This document shows positions 1 to 10,019 of a stretch of DNA of 64,000 nucleotides, one piece after another; position 1 is the first letter of the stretch; every line of letters starts with the position of its first letter. The notes below the pieces were generated by a model. It saw only the letters and a program-made list of their open reading frames with translations. It was not told where the DNA came from and searched no databases. This stretch comes from Isoetes taiwanensis. Taxonomy: Eukaryota > Streptophyta > Lycopodiopsida > Isoetales > Isoetaceae. Location: assembly GCA_021234155.1 (NCBI GenBank), contig JAJEKV010000025.1, positions 3,743,773-3,807,772 of the forward strand, read 5' to 3'. The position numbers were made by a program, and so were the translations under genes.

Positions 1-748
1 AAGATTGGTTAGAGAACATGTAATCTCGTTGTTCCTTGTCAGGGTCTTCATCCTCTGATGAGAGTTCCACTCTAGGAGTGACCTCCTCTTCCCTTAGTGG
101 TGTGTTCCTGCAGGAAAATAAACCACGTGACACAGTACCCGGAAAATTCGGAGGGACAGTGTTAAATGTAGGTGATGGGCCGTAGGATGTTGTTGCTTGA
201 TTGTGTTGACTAGGTGTCGTGTCAAACATTTCTCTTATTGCTGTTTGAAATTCTGCAAACCAATGTGTCACAACATTTATGGGAGGAGGTGGGGACCCTA
301 CAACCTCGTCTTCATTTGTGCACAAGTCATGGTGAGAAAAGTCATGGAGAATTTCACATTCTTGTGGGCGTGTTGCAGACCTTGTACTTGTTCCTGCTAC
401 AAATTGTGGGGGCATTCGTTTTCGAAACATCTGTTGTGCTGGAGCATCTGCAGCTTCTGGTGATGGTACAAAAGGAGGTGGTAGCCTACTGTGTACAGGT
501 GGAGATGGAACGAAGGGAGGAGGCAACCTACTCTTGAAAGGGCTCGGGGACGGTTGGAAAGGTGGTGGCAGTCTACTATGTGATGGACTTGGAGAATCGT
601 CAAGGACTAACAAGGATGTTGTAGAGGCAGGAGATGAGGAAGCCTGAGCACCAGGCAAAAACACATGCTCATCGGGCGTTTCCTCTGAAGTAGAGGAACT
701 CGGTGCAACAAAAGGTGGTGGAAGTCTGTTCTGGATGCGATTAGCCAT
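1..748 (-). CDS. Proline-rich protein with RLPPPF repeats, partial (runs off left edge)
   Basis: An uninterrupted minus-strand reading frame runs from an ATG at 748-746 to the window edge (249 codons, no stop), so it is 3'-incomplete. It opens MANRIQNRLPPPFVAP and repeats the motif (N/S)RLPPPF(V/Q)PSP about four times in its first 110 residues, with a degenerate copy KRMPPQFVAGTS after them. The rest is Ser/Pro/Thr-rich and low in hydrophobics, with an acidic stretch near the visible end; no membrane segment or enzyme motif is seen. It is divergent from the ParB-methyltransferase gene, with about 290 bp between the two ATGs, so a shared promoter region is likely. The repeats could bind proline-recognition domains; that is inference. 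I do not recognise the family. The regular repeat and lack of stops argue for real coding sequence. Confidence 0.6.
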   Translation of the reverse strand, partial: MANRIQNRLPPPFVAPSSSTSEETPDEHVFLPGAQASSSPASTTSLLVLDDSPSPSHSRLPPPFQPSPSPFKSRLPPPFVPSPPVHSRLPPPFVPSPEAADAPAQQMFRKRMPPQFVAGTSTRSATRPQECEILHDFSHHDLCTNEDEVVGSPPPPINVVTHWFAEFQTAIREMFDTTPSQHNQATTSYGPSPTFNTVPPNFPGTVSRGLFSCRNTPLREEEVTPRVELSSEDEDPDKEQRDYMFSNQS

Positions 749-1038
749 CTTCAAAAACTTCAACTAGTACAGATATGGAAGCAACTTTTGAATGTTTGCT
801 ATTCGAGAATACAAAGTGTCAAGCCAAGGAGAAGTCTATATTCGAATACATGTTAGCACACATTTTGAACCAAACGTATTCCGGTATACATAGAAATGAA
901 CATGCGTCTGAAGGCGACCTTTAAAAAGAAAATTTCTGGCGCTCAGTCGTGTATTCCGCATTCAACGCTCTAGCCGCTCCGATTTAGCGTCTTCGGATAC
1001 TTTTGCTCGATCTTATTCCGTTTTACATAGCACGCAGC
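749..1038. promoter_or_regulatory. Divergent intergenic region between the RLPPPF gene and the ParB-methyltransferase gene
   Basis: About 290 bp separate two divergent start codons. It contains several GTATTC/GAATAC half-sites and palindromes (for example around 840-890 and 945-960), of the kind also found in the introns of the methyltransferase gene. No convincing TATA box position could be fixed. Confidence 0.35.
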
Positions 1039-4000
1039 ATGGACAGGTAAGCGGTAAAAGTACAATGTACGGGCTTTTTTAGAAATGTTGTTTAGGCCCG
1101 AGGGCCGGCGTATTCAAATACACTTATTTTTAAAATACATACCTACCCTCCCGTGCCGGCCGCGTATTCGAAAAAATACATACTTTTTTAAAAAGCGGGC
1201 GTATTCCGTACTCACGCTTTGGCCTTCTCCTACATAACAAATTAGCATGCGAACCAACATTCCAACAATCTATTTGTAGTTTAAAATCAATATTTAACGC
1301 TTTTCTTTTAATTTAAAAAAGCGTATTTTAAAAGCACTTTAAGCGTGTGACAAAAAATATTCGAAATCACGCTTTGGCCTTAGGCGCTAGGCCGAAGCGT
1401 ATTCCGGAATACACTTTGGCCTTCAGTTCGAAATAGTTTTGCTACAAAAACATTAAATTTAGTGCATTTTTAAGCGCTTTAGCAGTAGAATTTAGACATT
1501 GTTATTCTGGAATACACTTTCTAGTTCACTTTGCTTTAACTTAAACAGTTTGTTACTGTGATGTTGTAGGCAGGAACATGGTGTCCAAAAACCCAAAAGA
1601 AGCTTCAAGTTCACGACAAGGAAACCCGCGCCAGAAAAGGAACAAGAGACCACTGAGCCACAAATATACGAGAACTTTCAGACGCAGTGGTATGTCACGA
1701 GAGGTTTCGCAGGAAAGTACAGCAATGTCACTTTCCTGTATGTCTGTCGCAGCCCAGGGCAAAAACGGTACGACGAGTCTGAGTTTGTGTGCATGGGGTC
1801 CATCCAGCACGTGGAGTCAGTTGCTGGGCAGGCCAAACAACAGCCAAGACTTTCGTTTAAGACGTCACAAGGCTACATTGTTCTTGATGTAGCCTTCTTT
1901 AAGCTATCGAACGTGCAGCCTACACGGCTTTACAGTTACATTGCCCACTTTATAAATAAGCTGGCATTGTCAACCATCCTTAAGACGGTATCAAGCAGCA
2001 GAAGTGAAGCACTGGACTACAGTGCTTCTGAAGCAGAAGAAGATGGTGGTGATGACGAGGACGAACCTGGGAGTAATGAGGACGATGCAAATTCGGCTGA
2101 GTCCGAACCTGAAGCACCCCCACCACCACCAGCAAAGAAGCAAAGACAAACTGTGGCTGCCAAGGAGCCCAAGAAAAAAAAGACAGCGGTACTTGCTATT
2201 GAAGATGCATTCCAGGAAACAGGGAAAAAAACAAAGGGGAAGGGCAAGGCCCCAGGGGTTGCAATTAAAGAAAAAAAGATAGACAAGATGGCAGAACGGA
2301 TGGAAGAAATAAATAAAAATAAGTATGTTCAAGGAGTGATTTATCTTCCTGTCACCTGCATGAACCTGCCACCTAAGGACGAGACAGGTGAGAGACCACT
2401 CCAGGTGAGAAAAATTTATGCGGATCACGTCAGAAACCTGAAAGACAGGATACGGAGTAACCCAAATGCACATGTTGCTCCAATAGTTGTGCTTGTCGAC
2501 AGAAGCCAGTGCACGGACCCGGCCAGTTATGACAGAGAGTGTGCAGATCAGTACATACATTATGTGCTGGGTGGAAACCATAGCTTCAAAGCTCGCAGGC
2601 AACTCTATAAAGAAAAGTAGAATCCAAGATACCTCTCCATCCTCTGTGCGGTGTATTGTGGCCTGACTGACGAAGAGGCGAAAATAGTGGCCAACACACA
2701 CAATGCGGATAACGAGTACGAACTCAAAATGAGTTTTGTCGATAAAATTAGATTCATGCACAGAGAGTACCTGATATTCAAAGAAAAATATGGAGATGAT
2801 CTTAAGAAGCCAGGGCCATCTTTGGAGATTAAGGAGGCGTGCGCAATAGAGTGCTGCCTAAAGTATGATGAAGCCAACAAGAGGCACTCTCTGATCAGCC
2901 ATGACAATTGGTTTCAACTGGCCTTCAGGGATGGCAGGGTAAGCACATCTGTATTCTGGAATAGCCCTTGCACTTTAGTGTCAGGCCTAAGTGTATTCCA
3001 GAATACACTTTGGCCTTCGATGTCTGGCCGAAGTGTATTCTGGAATACACTTTGGCCTTCGGTGTCTGGCCGAAGTGTATTCTGGAATACACTTTGGCCT
3101 TTGTTTCATGTTTATGGTACTTCATTTTTAAAAGATTTTCTCCACTGTGACTTACAATATGTTGTTGTGCTGTAGATTTGGGACCTGCAAAACGAAATAT
3201 TTACAGCTTTTGAAAAAGGGGAATTAAAGAGCAAAGGTAAAGCAACAGAGAAGAAAAAGGGCACAGACGTGCCAAAAAGAAATGACCATCACAGTCTGGA
3301 GGGAGCTGCAGGGATTCACGGACACAGCCATCCTAGAAAGGTTACTCCAGAAAGTAGTGGACAAGGAGTTTACCTTAGAAGAGATGTCAAAGGAACTGCA
3401 CAAGTAAGCCTTCATGTCTCGTGCTTTATACTTTCGGATTCCTTATCTGCTTTGTATTCCGGAATAAGTAATGTGTTTAATATTTCCTGTTTGTTAGCCA
3501 AAAGAACGTCATCGCATGCCAAACATGCTTGATGGAGCAGTTAAACGTGGAAACCTGGGACAGGTGTAAGGAGCTGTGCCCTGTGGCAACTTCAGACGAG
3601 CGCATTGTACAATACGCTCCTAATTTCGAAGGATGGGTATAATACTTCACCATTTGGATCTTCATTTGTTTCAACTATTTGTACACAAATTAACTTTATT
3701 TGCAAAAGCAGAATAAAAAGAAAAACAAAGACCTACCTGAAGGTTTCATGCACCTTCTAAAGCTTGCTCGTGAGGAAAGGACCTTGGCCGACAGAAGGCA
3801 GTTGACGGTTGAACCGTCCGAGTTTGATAAGTTTACATTGTTCGATCAGGACAATTTGTTTTCTGTCGTTCAAGGTGACTGCACTAAGTTGGTGGGAAGC
3901 ATTACGCCCCAAAATTTTACACTGATCATTGCTGATATACCGTACGGGTTTAAGATCAAGGACAGCCGTTATGACGTCCTACCATTTAGGAACTCCGAGT

Positions 4001-4924
4001 TCAATGCTTTCATTGATGGTCTAAAACAAATTACAATGGCTAAGCACTAGAGGCTGGTGGTGTTCCACTCTAGCATGCAAGCAGGAATGGTGGAAGCGAG
4101 CTTCAAGAATCATTTTGGATCCCCTGCTCAAGCAGGCTATGAGAATTTGGTCTGGTGAGAACTTATTCTGGAATACTTCTGCTTTCCTTTGCTATTCTGG
4201 AATAGTACACTTATTTATCAATTGCTAAATGCTAACTACACTTGTCTCCCAAAGGTACAAAACCAATATAAATTATCATGCTGGAGGCCCTAGATTGTTA
4301 AGCAAAGTGGAATATCTTCATGTGGCCTACTGGAGCTTCGACGGCAAGAGAACAATGGAGCACTTCAACATGTCTGGATGCTCTGATTTTTCTAATGTGT
4401 TAGAGTTTCCAGCCGTGTTGCAGAAGCTGCAAGACCCAAGTGCGCAGGGTAGAATTGTCAACCACTATCAGAAGCCCCAGAAATTAATCAACCAGCTTAT
4501 TGACATGTTTTCACGTCAAGGAGACTGGATACTTGATGCTTTCTCGGGCTCTGGTACAACCATTGCCTGCACACTTAAAAAAGGCCAAAACTGTGTAGCA
4601 GTGGATATAGACAAGGAGGCCGTGAATTTCATTAAGATGAGATTGGCTGCACTACCTAGCTTACCAGACGAGAATCAAGAGCTAGGTGCCAAATCCTCAT
4701 CTGACTTTGCCAAAATGACATCGTCCGAAATACAACCTTCTTTTACTAGCTCCACAGAGGATGAGGTTACTTTTGCAGAGCTGAAGGAAGTGGCTCTAGT
4801 AGTGGAAGCAGAAGACAACACTACCAAGGAAAAAGTTAAATCACCTCAGCAAGAGAAGCCTGTTCAGGAAGACATTGCAACTACAAGCACACACCATGAG
4901 GAGGACTACGAAGTTGATCTTTGA
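1039..4924 (+). pseudogene. ParB-like domain / DNA N4-cytosine or N6-adenine methyltransferase fusion, six exons, broken
   Basis: Proposed exons are 1039-1046, 1570-2938, 3176-3403, 3498-3636, 3712-4154 and 4255-4924. All introns are GT..AG (donors GTAAGC, GTAAGC, GTAAGC, GTATAA, GTGAGA) and phases join. Start MDRQEHGVQKPKRSF; exon 1 is only 8 coding bases. Layout: a conserved-looking N-terminal region, an acidic stretch (EEDGGDDEDEP), a Lys-rich NLS-type segment (KEPKKKK), a ParB-like domain with GGNHSFKARRQL, an unassigned spacer, methyltransferase motif IV as DIPYG (usual form DPPY), and the SAM-binding motif DAFSGSGTT in exon 6. Motif IV precedes motif I, the permuted beta-type order. An acidic tail follows. 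The frame is broken by TAG at 2618-2620 and TAG at 4048-4050, both where Trp fits, and by a one-base shift near the A-run at 3271-3280. Methylation of DNA is the family function; base specificity cannot be told. Confidence 0.8.
2949..3100. repeat. 42-bp tandem repeat in intron 2 carrying GTATTCTGGAATAC palindromes
   Basis: Units begin at about 2949, 2991, 3033 and 3075 (the last is partial). Each has the palindrome GTATTCTGGAATAC followed by ACTTTGGCCTTCGG and GTGTCTGGCCGAA. Diverged copies of the same motif lie in intron 1 (1380-1430), intron 3 (about 3460) and intron 5 (about 4165-4205). Confidence 0.85.
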
Positions 4925-5945
4925 CTCCTTGTGAGAAATATTTTTCAGATTGGTATCTTCTAAAACTGATATTGAAATATTTATTCATTATTAATATTAT
5001 TGATTCCCATCAATTTTCTTATTTTCTTAGTCTTGCTTGTCTACACTACACAATCAACTGTAAATTTGGCCCTTTTCCACTAACAGCTGACAGACTATTC
5101 TAGTGTTAAAATTAATTTTTCCTTCAAAACTGATGTATTTAAAATTTCTAATTAATGTACTACTATTAAATCATTTAAACTAAGATGTTTTTGTTGTCTT
5201 CATTTCATGGATTGCATAGTCAGCTGTAAATTTTGCTCTTTTTGGCTATGATATTTCATCAAATGAAAATGTATACTTGCTGAGAGGTTAAAAAGCAAGA
5301 AAAAAAAAATTTTAACCTCGCAAAATCCTTTGACTCGGCCAAAAAGTTCAATTCTGGGAGGATGCCATGTTTTTTTGAGGGAATCTTTGAAACATGCAAC
5401 CTTGTTATCAATCATTAAAAAATAAAATAAGGTGCTTCGTGTGGACTAAATTTGATAGGTACTTATGGCATCTACAAAGAATAAGTTGTTGAGCGTTTCT
5501 TTCTGCATATGCCATCCTCTCTTTGAGTATTTCTTTGTGAAATGTTCAATGCTATCACTATTGAATGCATCCTTGATTACCACGGCCACATTACTTCCTG
5601 GGATACGATTAAGGCTTTACATATAGAGCAAATTCTGCGAACTAAGAATTGGATGCCTCACACTCACTGTATTAGCAACACCTGCATATACATGATGAAG
5701 GCAGAGCTTGCATCTTCCCTCACTATTGTGCTAATTGTATAGTAGAGAAGCATGCATAGAAGATAAGATATCAGAAACATTACAACATGCATTTATAAGA
5801 TATCGAATACATTACCTATCTGGCAGTATGCATCAAAATGTCTTATCCTTCCCCAAACTAATTCCATATCAGACTATTTTGTCTGTGCTCTTCTCCTCTT
5901 GAGAATAGGGGAATGATATGTATCCATATCCCTTATGCTGCCATT
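4925..5945. other. AT-rich region downstream of the methyltransferase gene, no gene seen
   Basis: No supportable coding sequence. A phrase like CAGCTGTAAATTTTG occurs twice (about 5055 and 5222), suggesting a small duplication in the 3' region. The rest is unremarkable AT-rich DNA. Confidence 0.5.
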
Positions 5946-5949
5946 GTTA

Positions 5950-6165
5950 TAGTCATCCTGGCAACGGTTTTTTCCCAGGTGGTTTTTAATCCGGGTCAGG
6001 ATGGTTGTGTTCTAGCTCACGTTGTGCTTTGGTTTAAGGGCTTTGGCCCATGTTCTTGTTTGGACTTCGGTCCAGGACTTCGGTCCCTTATGTACTTGGT
6101 CCCATAACCCGATTGGGTTCCGTGGACGTTAAAAATTTTTCCTTCCTTCCTTCCTTCCTACCAAA
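5950..6165 (+). mobile_element. Retroposon 3' end with (TTCC)n tail
   Basis: The segment ends in GTTCCGTGGACGTTAAAAAT and a TTCC repeat. The minus-strand insertion at 28372-28552 has a related 3' end (GGTTCC...GTGGACGATAAAAA then TTTC repeats), and a shorter match ends at about 19356. A shared 3' end with a short tandem tail is typical of LINE/SINE 3' termini. No coding sequence is present. Confidence 0.45.
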
Positions 6166-6255
6166 GTGAATAACATGATAAAGATCTTATGCACTGATAA
6201 AGATCTTATGCACAGAACTGTGCAAGCTTACTGCAAGACAAAACTCATATGTTGA

Positions 6256-6290
6256 CTAGTAATATTGCCCAGCATTACTGGGCAAATATT
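6256..6290 (-). mobile_element. Helitron 3' terminus, minus orientation
   Basis: On the minus strand the hairpin GCCCAGTAATGCTGGGC is followed by AATATTACTAG and then T. This is the Helitron 3' signature: a hairpin about ten bases before CTRR, with T outside. The element would extend rightward; its 5' end was not found. Confidence 0.6.
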
Positions 6291-6792
6291 GAGAACCTGT
6301 CAACAATACATGGTCTTTATTGACATGAAGTCTCACACATGCAAGCTTAATAACAATTTGCTATGATCAAATGCATGCTAAGGCAAAAAGAGCATAATTA
6401 GGTATGCTATATGGTGTTTTACATAGACATAATAATGATAGTGAGAAACCTAAATGGTGATATAGGAATGGCATAATTAGTGTTGCTTGGAACCTATAAC
6501 TGAATTTTTGTGTGCATTCTACTTCAGATTGTTGTTGAGAACAATGTATATGTTCCCAAACGTCTAGGTTTACATTTTGGCATATTATGAATTATATATT
6601 AGAACTATGCAATGCTATTGTATTTTCAAATGTAATTATTGATGCGGGGTAGAGGTCATTTGATAAATTCTTTAATTAAAAAGTATTAACAATTACTTTC
6701 TTTTTGTTCCATCCGATAGTTTATTTTTATTCCATCTAGTTTATTTTTGTGTAAAATGAAATGTAAAAGTGCCCGGCATTGCACATCAAGGC

Positions 6793-7067
6793 GGTGCTAT
6801 TATCATCCTACTCAGAAACATGAACCCAAAGTTGGGTCTCTGCAATGGCACCCCCCTCTCTGTAATCAAAGCCCACCTAAGGATCATAGATGCAGAGATA
6901 ATCACAGGCACCTACAAATAAACACTGCGACTCGCATTCTCGATGACCATAAATAAGTCACAAGGCCAGTCCATGACCAACATTGGTATCTAACTACCAA
7001 CGCTACACGGCCAACTCTATGTCGCATTCTCAAGGTGCACCACACAACACGGAGTGAAGGTATATAA
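6793..7067 (+). pseudogene. Helitron helicase (Pif1-like) C-terminal remnant
   Basis: In one frame the translation reads GAIIILLRNMNPKLGLCNGT, then IKAHLRIIDAEIITGTYK, a stop, TLRLAFSMTINKSQGQS, a second stop, and LPTLHGQLYVAFSRCTTQHG. LLRN.NP..GLCNGT, TINKSQGQ and HGQLYVA.SR are signature motifs of the C-terminal helicase part of plant Helitron RepHel proteins (SF1B, Pif1-like), which unwinds DNA during rolling-circle transposition. Upstream Rep and helicase motifs are absent, so this is a 3' relic of an autonomous element. It lies about 2.2 kb before the Helitron end at 9268 and on the same strand. Without the element nested at 7227-9192 the distance is about 230 bp, as expected of a Helitron 3' untranslated region. 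Confidence 0.85.
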
Positions 7068-7226
7068 TCAATAAACCTCAAGGAAAGGAGCGCTGCAGTT
7101 CACTCCAAATGTAGTCTACAAAACGATCCTACAGAATGAAATAGGCCATCAGTTTCTATAGATCTCTTATAATGTACTATGCCCTAGCTCTGCAATATGT
7201 ACTTTTCTAGATGTGGATAATATACA

Positions 7227-9192
7227 TCTTTATATTATAAAAATATAGCGTGTGTCTTCCATGGAGACCTAGATCGAATGGTTGAGAATTTGATCGACCG
7301 ACGGTGAAGATGACATGTGCATGACTTCAACCAAAATTTCATCCTGATTGTTGCTTCAATAAGATTCACTCAATCCGACAGTGAAGGGGTAAAAGGGGAA
7401 AGGAAAAAGGGAAAAGAGAGAAAAAATGGAAAAGGGAGGGGAAAAGGACAAAAGGAAAGGGAGAAAGGAAAAAGGGAAAATAGAAATAAAAGATAGATAG
7501 ATAGATAGATGAAAATAGAAAAAGGAAAGGGGAAAGTGGAAAAAAGAAAAAAAAATGGGGAAGTGAAAAAGGGAATGGGAAGGAGAAAATGAAAAAGGGG
7601 AAGGCAAAAGGGCCGAAAGAAAAGGAGAAAGTGAAGGCAAAAGGGCCGAAGGAAAAAGGAAGGGGAAAAGGAAAGGAAAAAAAAAGTGGAGAAAAAGGGA
7701 AGGGAAAAAGGGCATAGCAAAAGGGAAAGGGAAAGGGAAAAGGAAAAAGGTGAGGGTGGGGGGAAAATGGAAGGGAAAAAAAGGGAAGAGAGAAAGTGTT
7801 GGGAGAGGAGGAAAATAGAATGGAAAAAGGGCCATCGGGAAAAGGGAAAAGGGAAAAGGGCCATTGGGAAAGGGGAAGGAAAAAGGAAAATGATGGGAAG
7901 AGGAAAAGGGTGAATAAATGGGAAAAGGGAGGGAATTAAGGGTATGAAAAAATGGAAGGGAAAAAGAAGAAAAGAGAAAGGATGAGGAAAGAAGAAAAGG
8001 GAAGAGAAAATGGCATGGGATAAGGGCACCGGATAAAGGGGAAGAGTGAAAGGTTGGGAAAATGAGGAAAAGGGAAGGAAAAGGGGGAACAAAAAAAGGA
8101 TGGGGAGAAAGGAAGGGAAAAAGGGCATGGAAAAAGGGAAAGGGAAACGAAAAGAAAAAAGAAAAAGAAAGGGGGAAAGGGAAGCTAAAAAAAGGGAAGA
8201 GGGAAACGGGAAAAGGAAGGGGAAAGGGCACAAGATAAAGGGGAAGAGGATAAGGAAAGGCAAAAAAGCATGCAAAAAAGGAATGCGAAAGAAAAAAGAA
8301 AGAGGGAGGGGAAAGGAAACTTGAAAAAAGTGCACGAAGAAAAAGGGAAGAGGTAAATGGGAAAAGGGAAGGGGGAAGGGCATGGAAAAAGGGGGAAGAG
8401 GGAAAGGGTGAAGAAATGAAAAAAAAAAGAGTGAGGCAAAAAAAAATCTCGCAGCAAAAAAAAGGGCATGGGAAAGGAAAAGAGAAGGGGAAAAAAAGAG
8501 GGAAAAGAAAAGGGAAAAAAGGCATGGAAAAAGGGAAAGTGAAAGAAAAGAAAGGGGGAAAGGGAAACGGGAACAAGGGCATGAGAAAAAGGGAGGGAAG
8601 GGGAAAAAGGGACAAGATAAAGGGAAAGAGGAAAAGGGTGAAGAAAAGGGAAAAAAGGAAGCGGAAAAATGCATAAAAAAGGAAAAGGAAAAAGAAAGTG
8701 GGGAAGAGGAAAAGGGTGGAGAAAAGAGGAAAATGGGCATAGAAAAAAAGGGAAGACAAAAAATGTGGAGAAAAGGGCATGGAAAAAGGGAAATGGAAAA
8801 GGAAAGGAAGAGGAAAAGGGCAAGGAAAGTGTAAAAAGGCACAAAGAAAGGGGAAGAAGGAAGGGGTCGAGAAAAGCAGAAAATGGAAAGGAAAACGTCC
8901 ATCAGGAAAAGGTAGATGGGAAAGGGAATAGGGAAGGAAAGCGGAGGGGGGAAAGGGGTGGAGAAAAAAAAGGGGGAAAAGAAGAAAAGAAAGCATGTAA
9001 GGAAAACGAGAAAAAAGGTAAAAAAAAATGGAAGTGTGTAGGGAAAAGAAAAAGGATAAAAGCGAGATAGAGCAAATGGCATAAGGAACGAGAAACGACG
9101 TCGAATGCTCTTTCGGGTTATTCTCTTATTTCTACAATATATTATTTATAGATTCTCAGCTTATGCCCAGCAACGCTGGGCACCGTTCCTAG
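7227..9192 (+). mobile_element. Non-autonomous Helitron with a purine-tract interior
   Basis: The 3' end has the hairpin GCCCAGCAACGCTGGGC, then ACCGTTCCTAG and an outside T (9193). A matching 5' end is TCTTTATATTATAAAAATAT at 7227, with A at 7226, fitting insertion between A and T without target duplication. An inverted related copy starts at 58864. The 3' boundary is firm; the 5' boundary is inferred from the TC start and AT-rich motif. Confidence 0.65.
7381..9065 (+). repeat. 1.7-kb polypurine (GA-rich) tract
   Basis: The plus strand is almost entirely A and G for about 1.7 kb, built from irregular GGGAAAAGG-type units with occasional GCATGG interruptions. Long open frames on both strands here are composition artefacts (Phe/Pro/Leu/Ser-rich on one strand, Lys/Glu/Gly-rich on the other). 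Such mirror-rich purine tracts can form triplex DNA; that is general knowledge, not shown here. Confidence 0.95.
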
Positions 9193-9268
9193 TTCAAACA
9201 TGAAGACCGGCTTGGTACCATTTACAGGTTCCTATCTAATGCCCAGCAATGCTGGGCACTGTTACTAG
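9193..9268 (+). mobile_element. 3' terminus of the outer Helitron, interrupted by the element at 7227-9192
   Basis: A second hairpin, GCCCAGCAATGCTGGGC, is followed by ACTGTTACTAG ending at 9268 and an outside T. Removing 7227-9192 places this end about 200 bp after the helicase remnant at 6793-7067, so the two probably belong to one older Helitron. Confidence 0.6.
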
Positions 9269-9299
9269 TATGATCTTCTAATGTGTTATTTTCAAGATC

Positions 9300-9665
9300 A
9301 ATATGAGCAAACATAAAACGTAAATGTAGGTTAGGATCAGTTCAGGCGCATTGGCCAATCACGTCGTGCCACGTGGCCTCATTTCTTTTGAGGAATGCTA
9401 ACAGATTTTTATGTCATCGGTATCTCCTGCTTTTACTCAACATTCCTCCATTCTATGCAACATTCTTGGGTTTTACCAGCAATTCCGACGATTTCACTCC
9501 ACATTCTTGATTTTTTTTTTACTGCCAGAATTGATCCTAACCTCCATTCACGTTGTACAAATGTTGCTCCTGTGCTGGTTCCTGGGAGTCAACAGGGGCC
9601 TCCGCCCTAACGGCGTCTTCTCCTGTTTCCTCCCTGGAATCAACAGAGGAGCAACATTCCTGTAT
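9300..9665. repeat. Hairpin-containing insertion downstream of the split MYB gene
   Basis: A snapback structure pairs ATGTTGCTCCTGTG (about 9560) with CAGAGGAGCAACATT (about 9645). Its loop side contains GTCAACAGGGGCCTCCGCCC. A similar phrase, GTCAACAGGGCTCCGCGC, sits in a hairpin element at 53468-53575 upstream of the intact MYB copy. The segment is absent from the duplicate flank near 55060. Confidence 0.4.
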
Positions 9666-10019
9666 ACATAAACTTGTTGCATTTAGGTGACCCGTGTTAG
9701 GGGTTTGTGTGTCCAAACCTCTACCATGCGTTCAAACTTGCTCAAACATCTATATGCTACAAGTACAGGTACAGGCAACAACCCATGGTACATGGAAAGC
9801 ATTTAGTGGAAAGCATCTAGTGGCAGGAGGAGCATTTAAGGTAAGTGTTAAGGTATACGGAGAAGACAATTTCGTCCAAGAAATCTACTATAGATCTATT
9901 AGTTCCTAAATTAAACTGAATAGTCTGCATCTGCTAGGTCATGCTTATAACTTGCTAGACATCTGGAAAATTTCTTCTCAAAGATCATACATTGTGGTGA
10001 GACGTAGACTAATTTTACC

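Noticed and set aside
1578-1892. Plus-strand frame starting at ATG 1578 as the start of the methyltransferase gene
   Set aside because: The frame of the ParB-like domain continues upstream in another phase, through 1570, and joins in phase to ATGGACAG at 1039-1046 across a GT..AG intron.
1991-2761. 256-codon minus-strand frame opposite the methyltransferase exon
   Set aside because: It is the antisense shadow of an exon with recognisable ParB-like coding on the plus strand.
2618-4050. Stop codons in the methyltransferase repaired by A-to-I RNA editing
   Set aside because: TAG to TGG would restore Trp, but plants are not known to edit nuclear mRNA this way; a decayed copy is simpler.
1-5000. 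Region 1 as an insertion from a giant virus
   Set aside because: Such methyltransferases occur in large DNA viruses, but the spliced structure and lack of any capsid, packaging or replication gene leave no support here.
7356-9082. Two overlapping open frames of about 550 codons within the purine tract (minus strand)
   Set aside because: They are Phe/Pro/Ser/Leu low-complexity translations of a polypyrimidine strand, open in several frames at once; lack of stops follows from composition.
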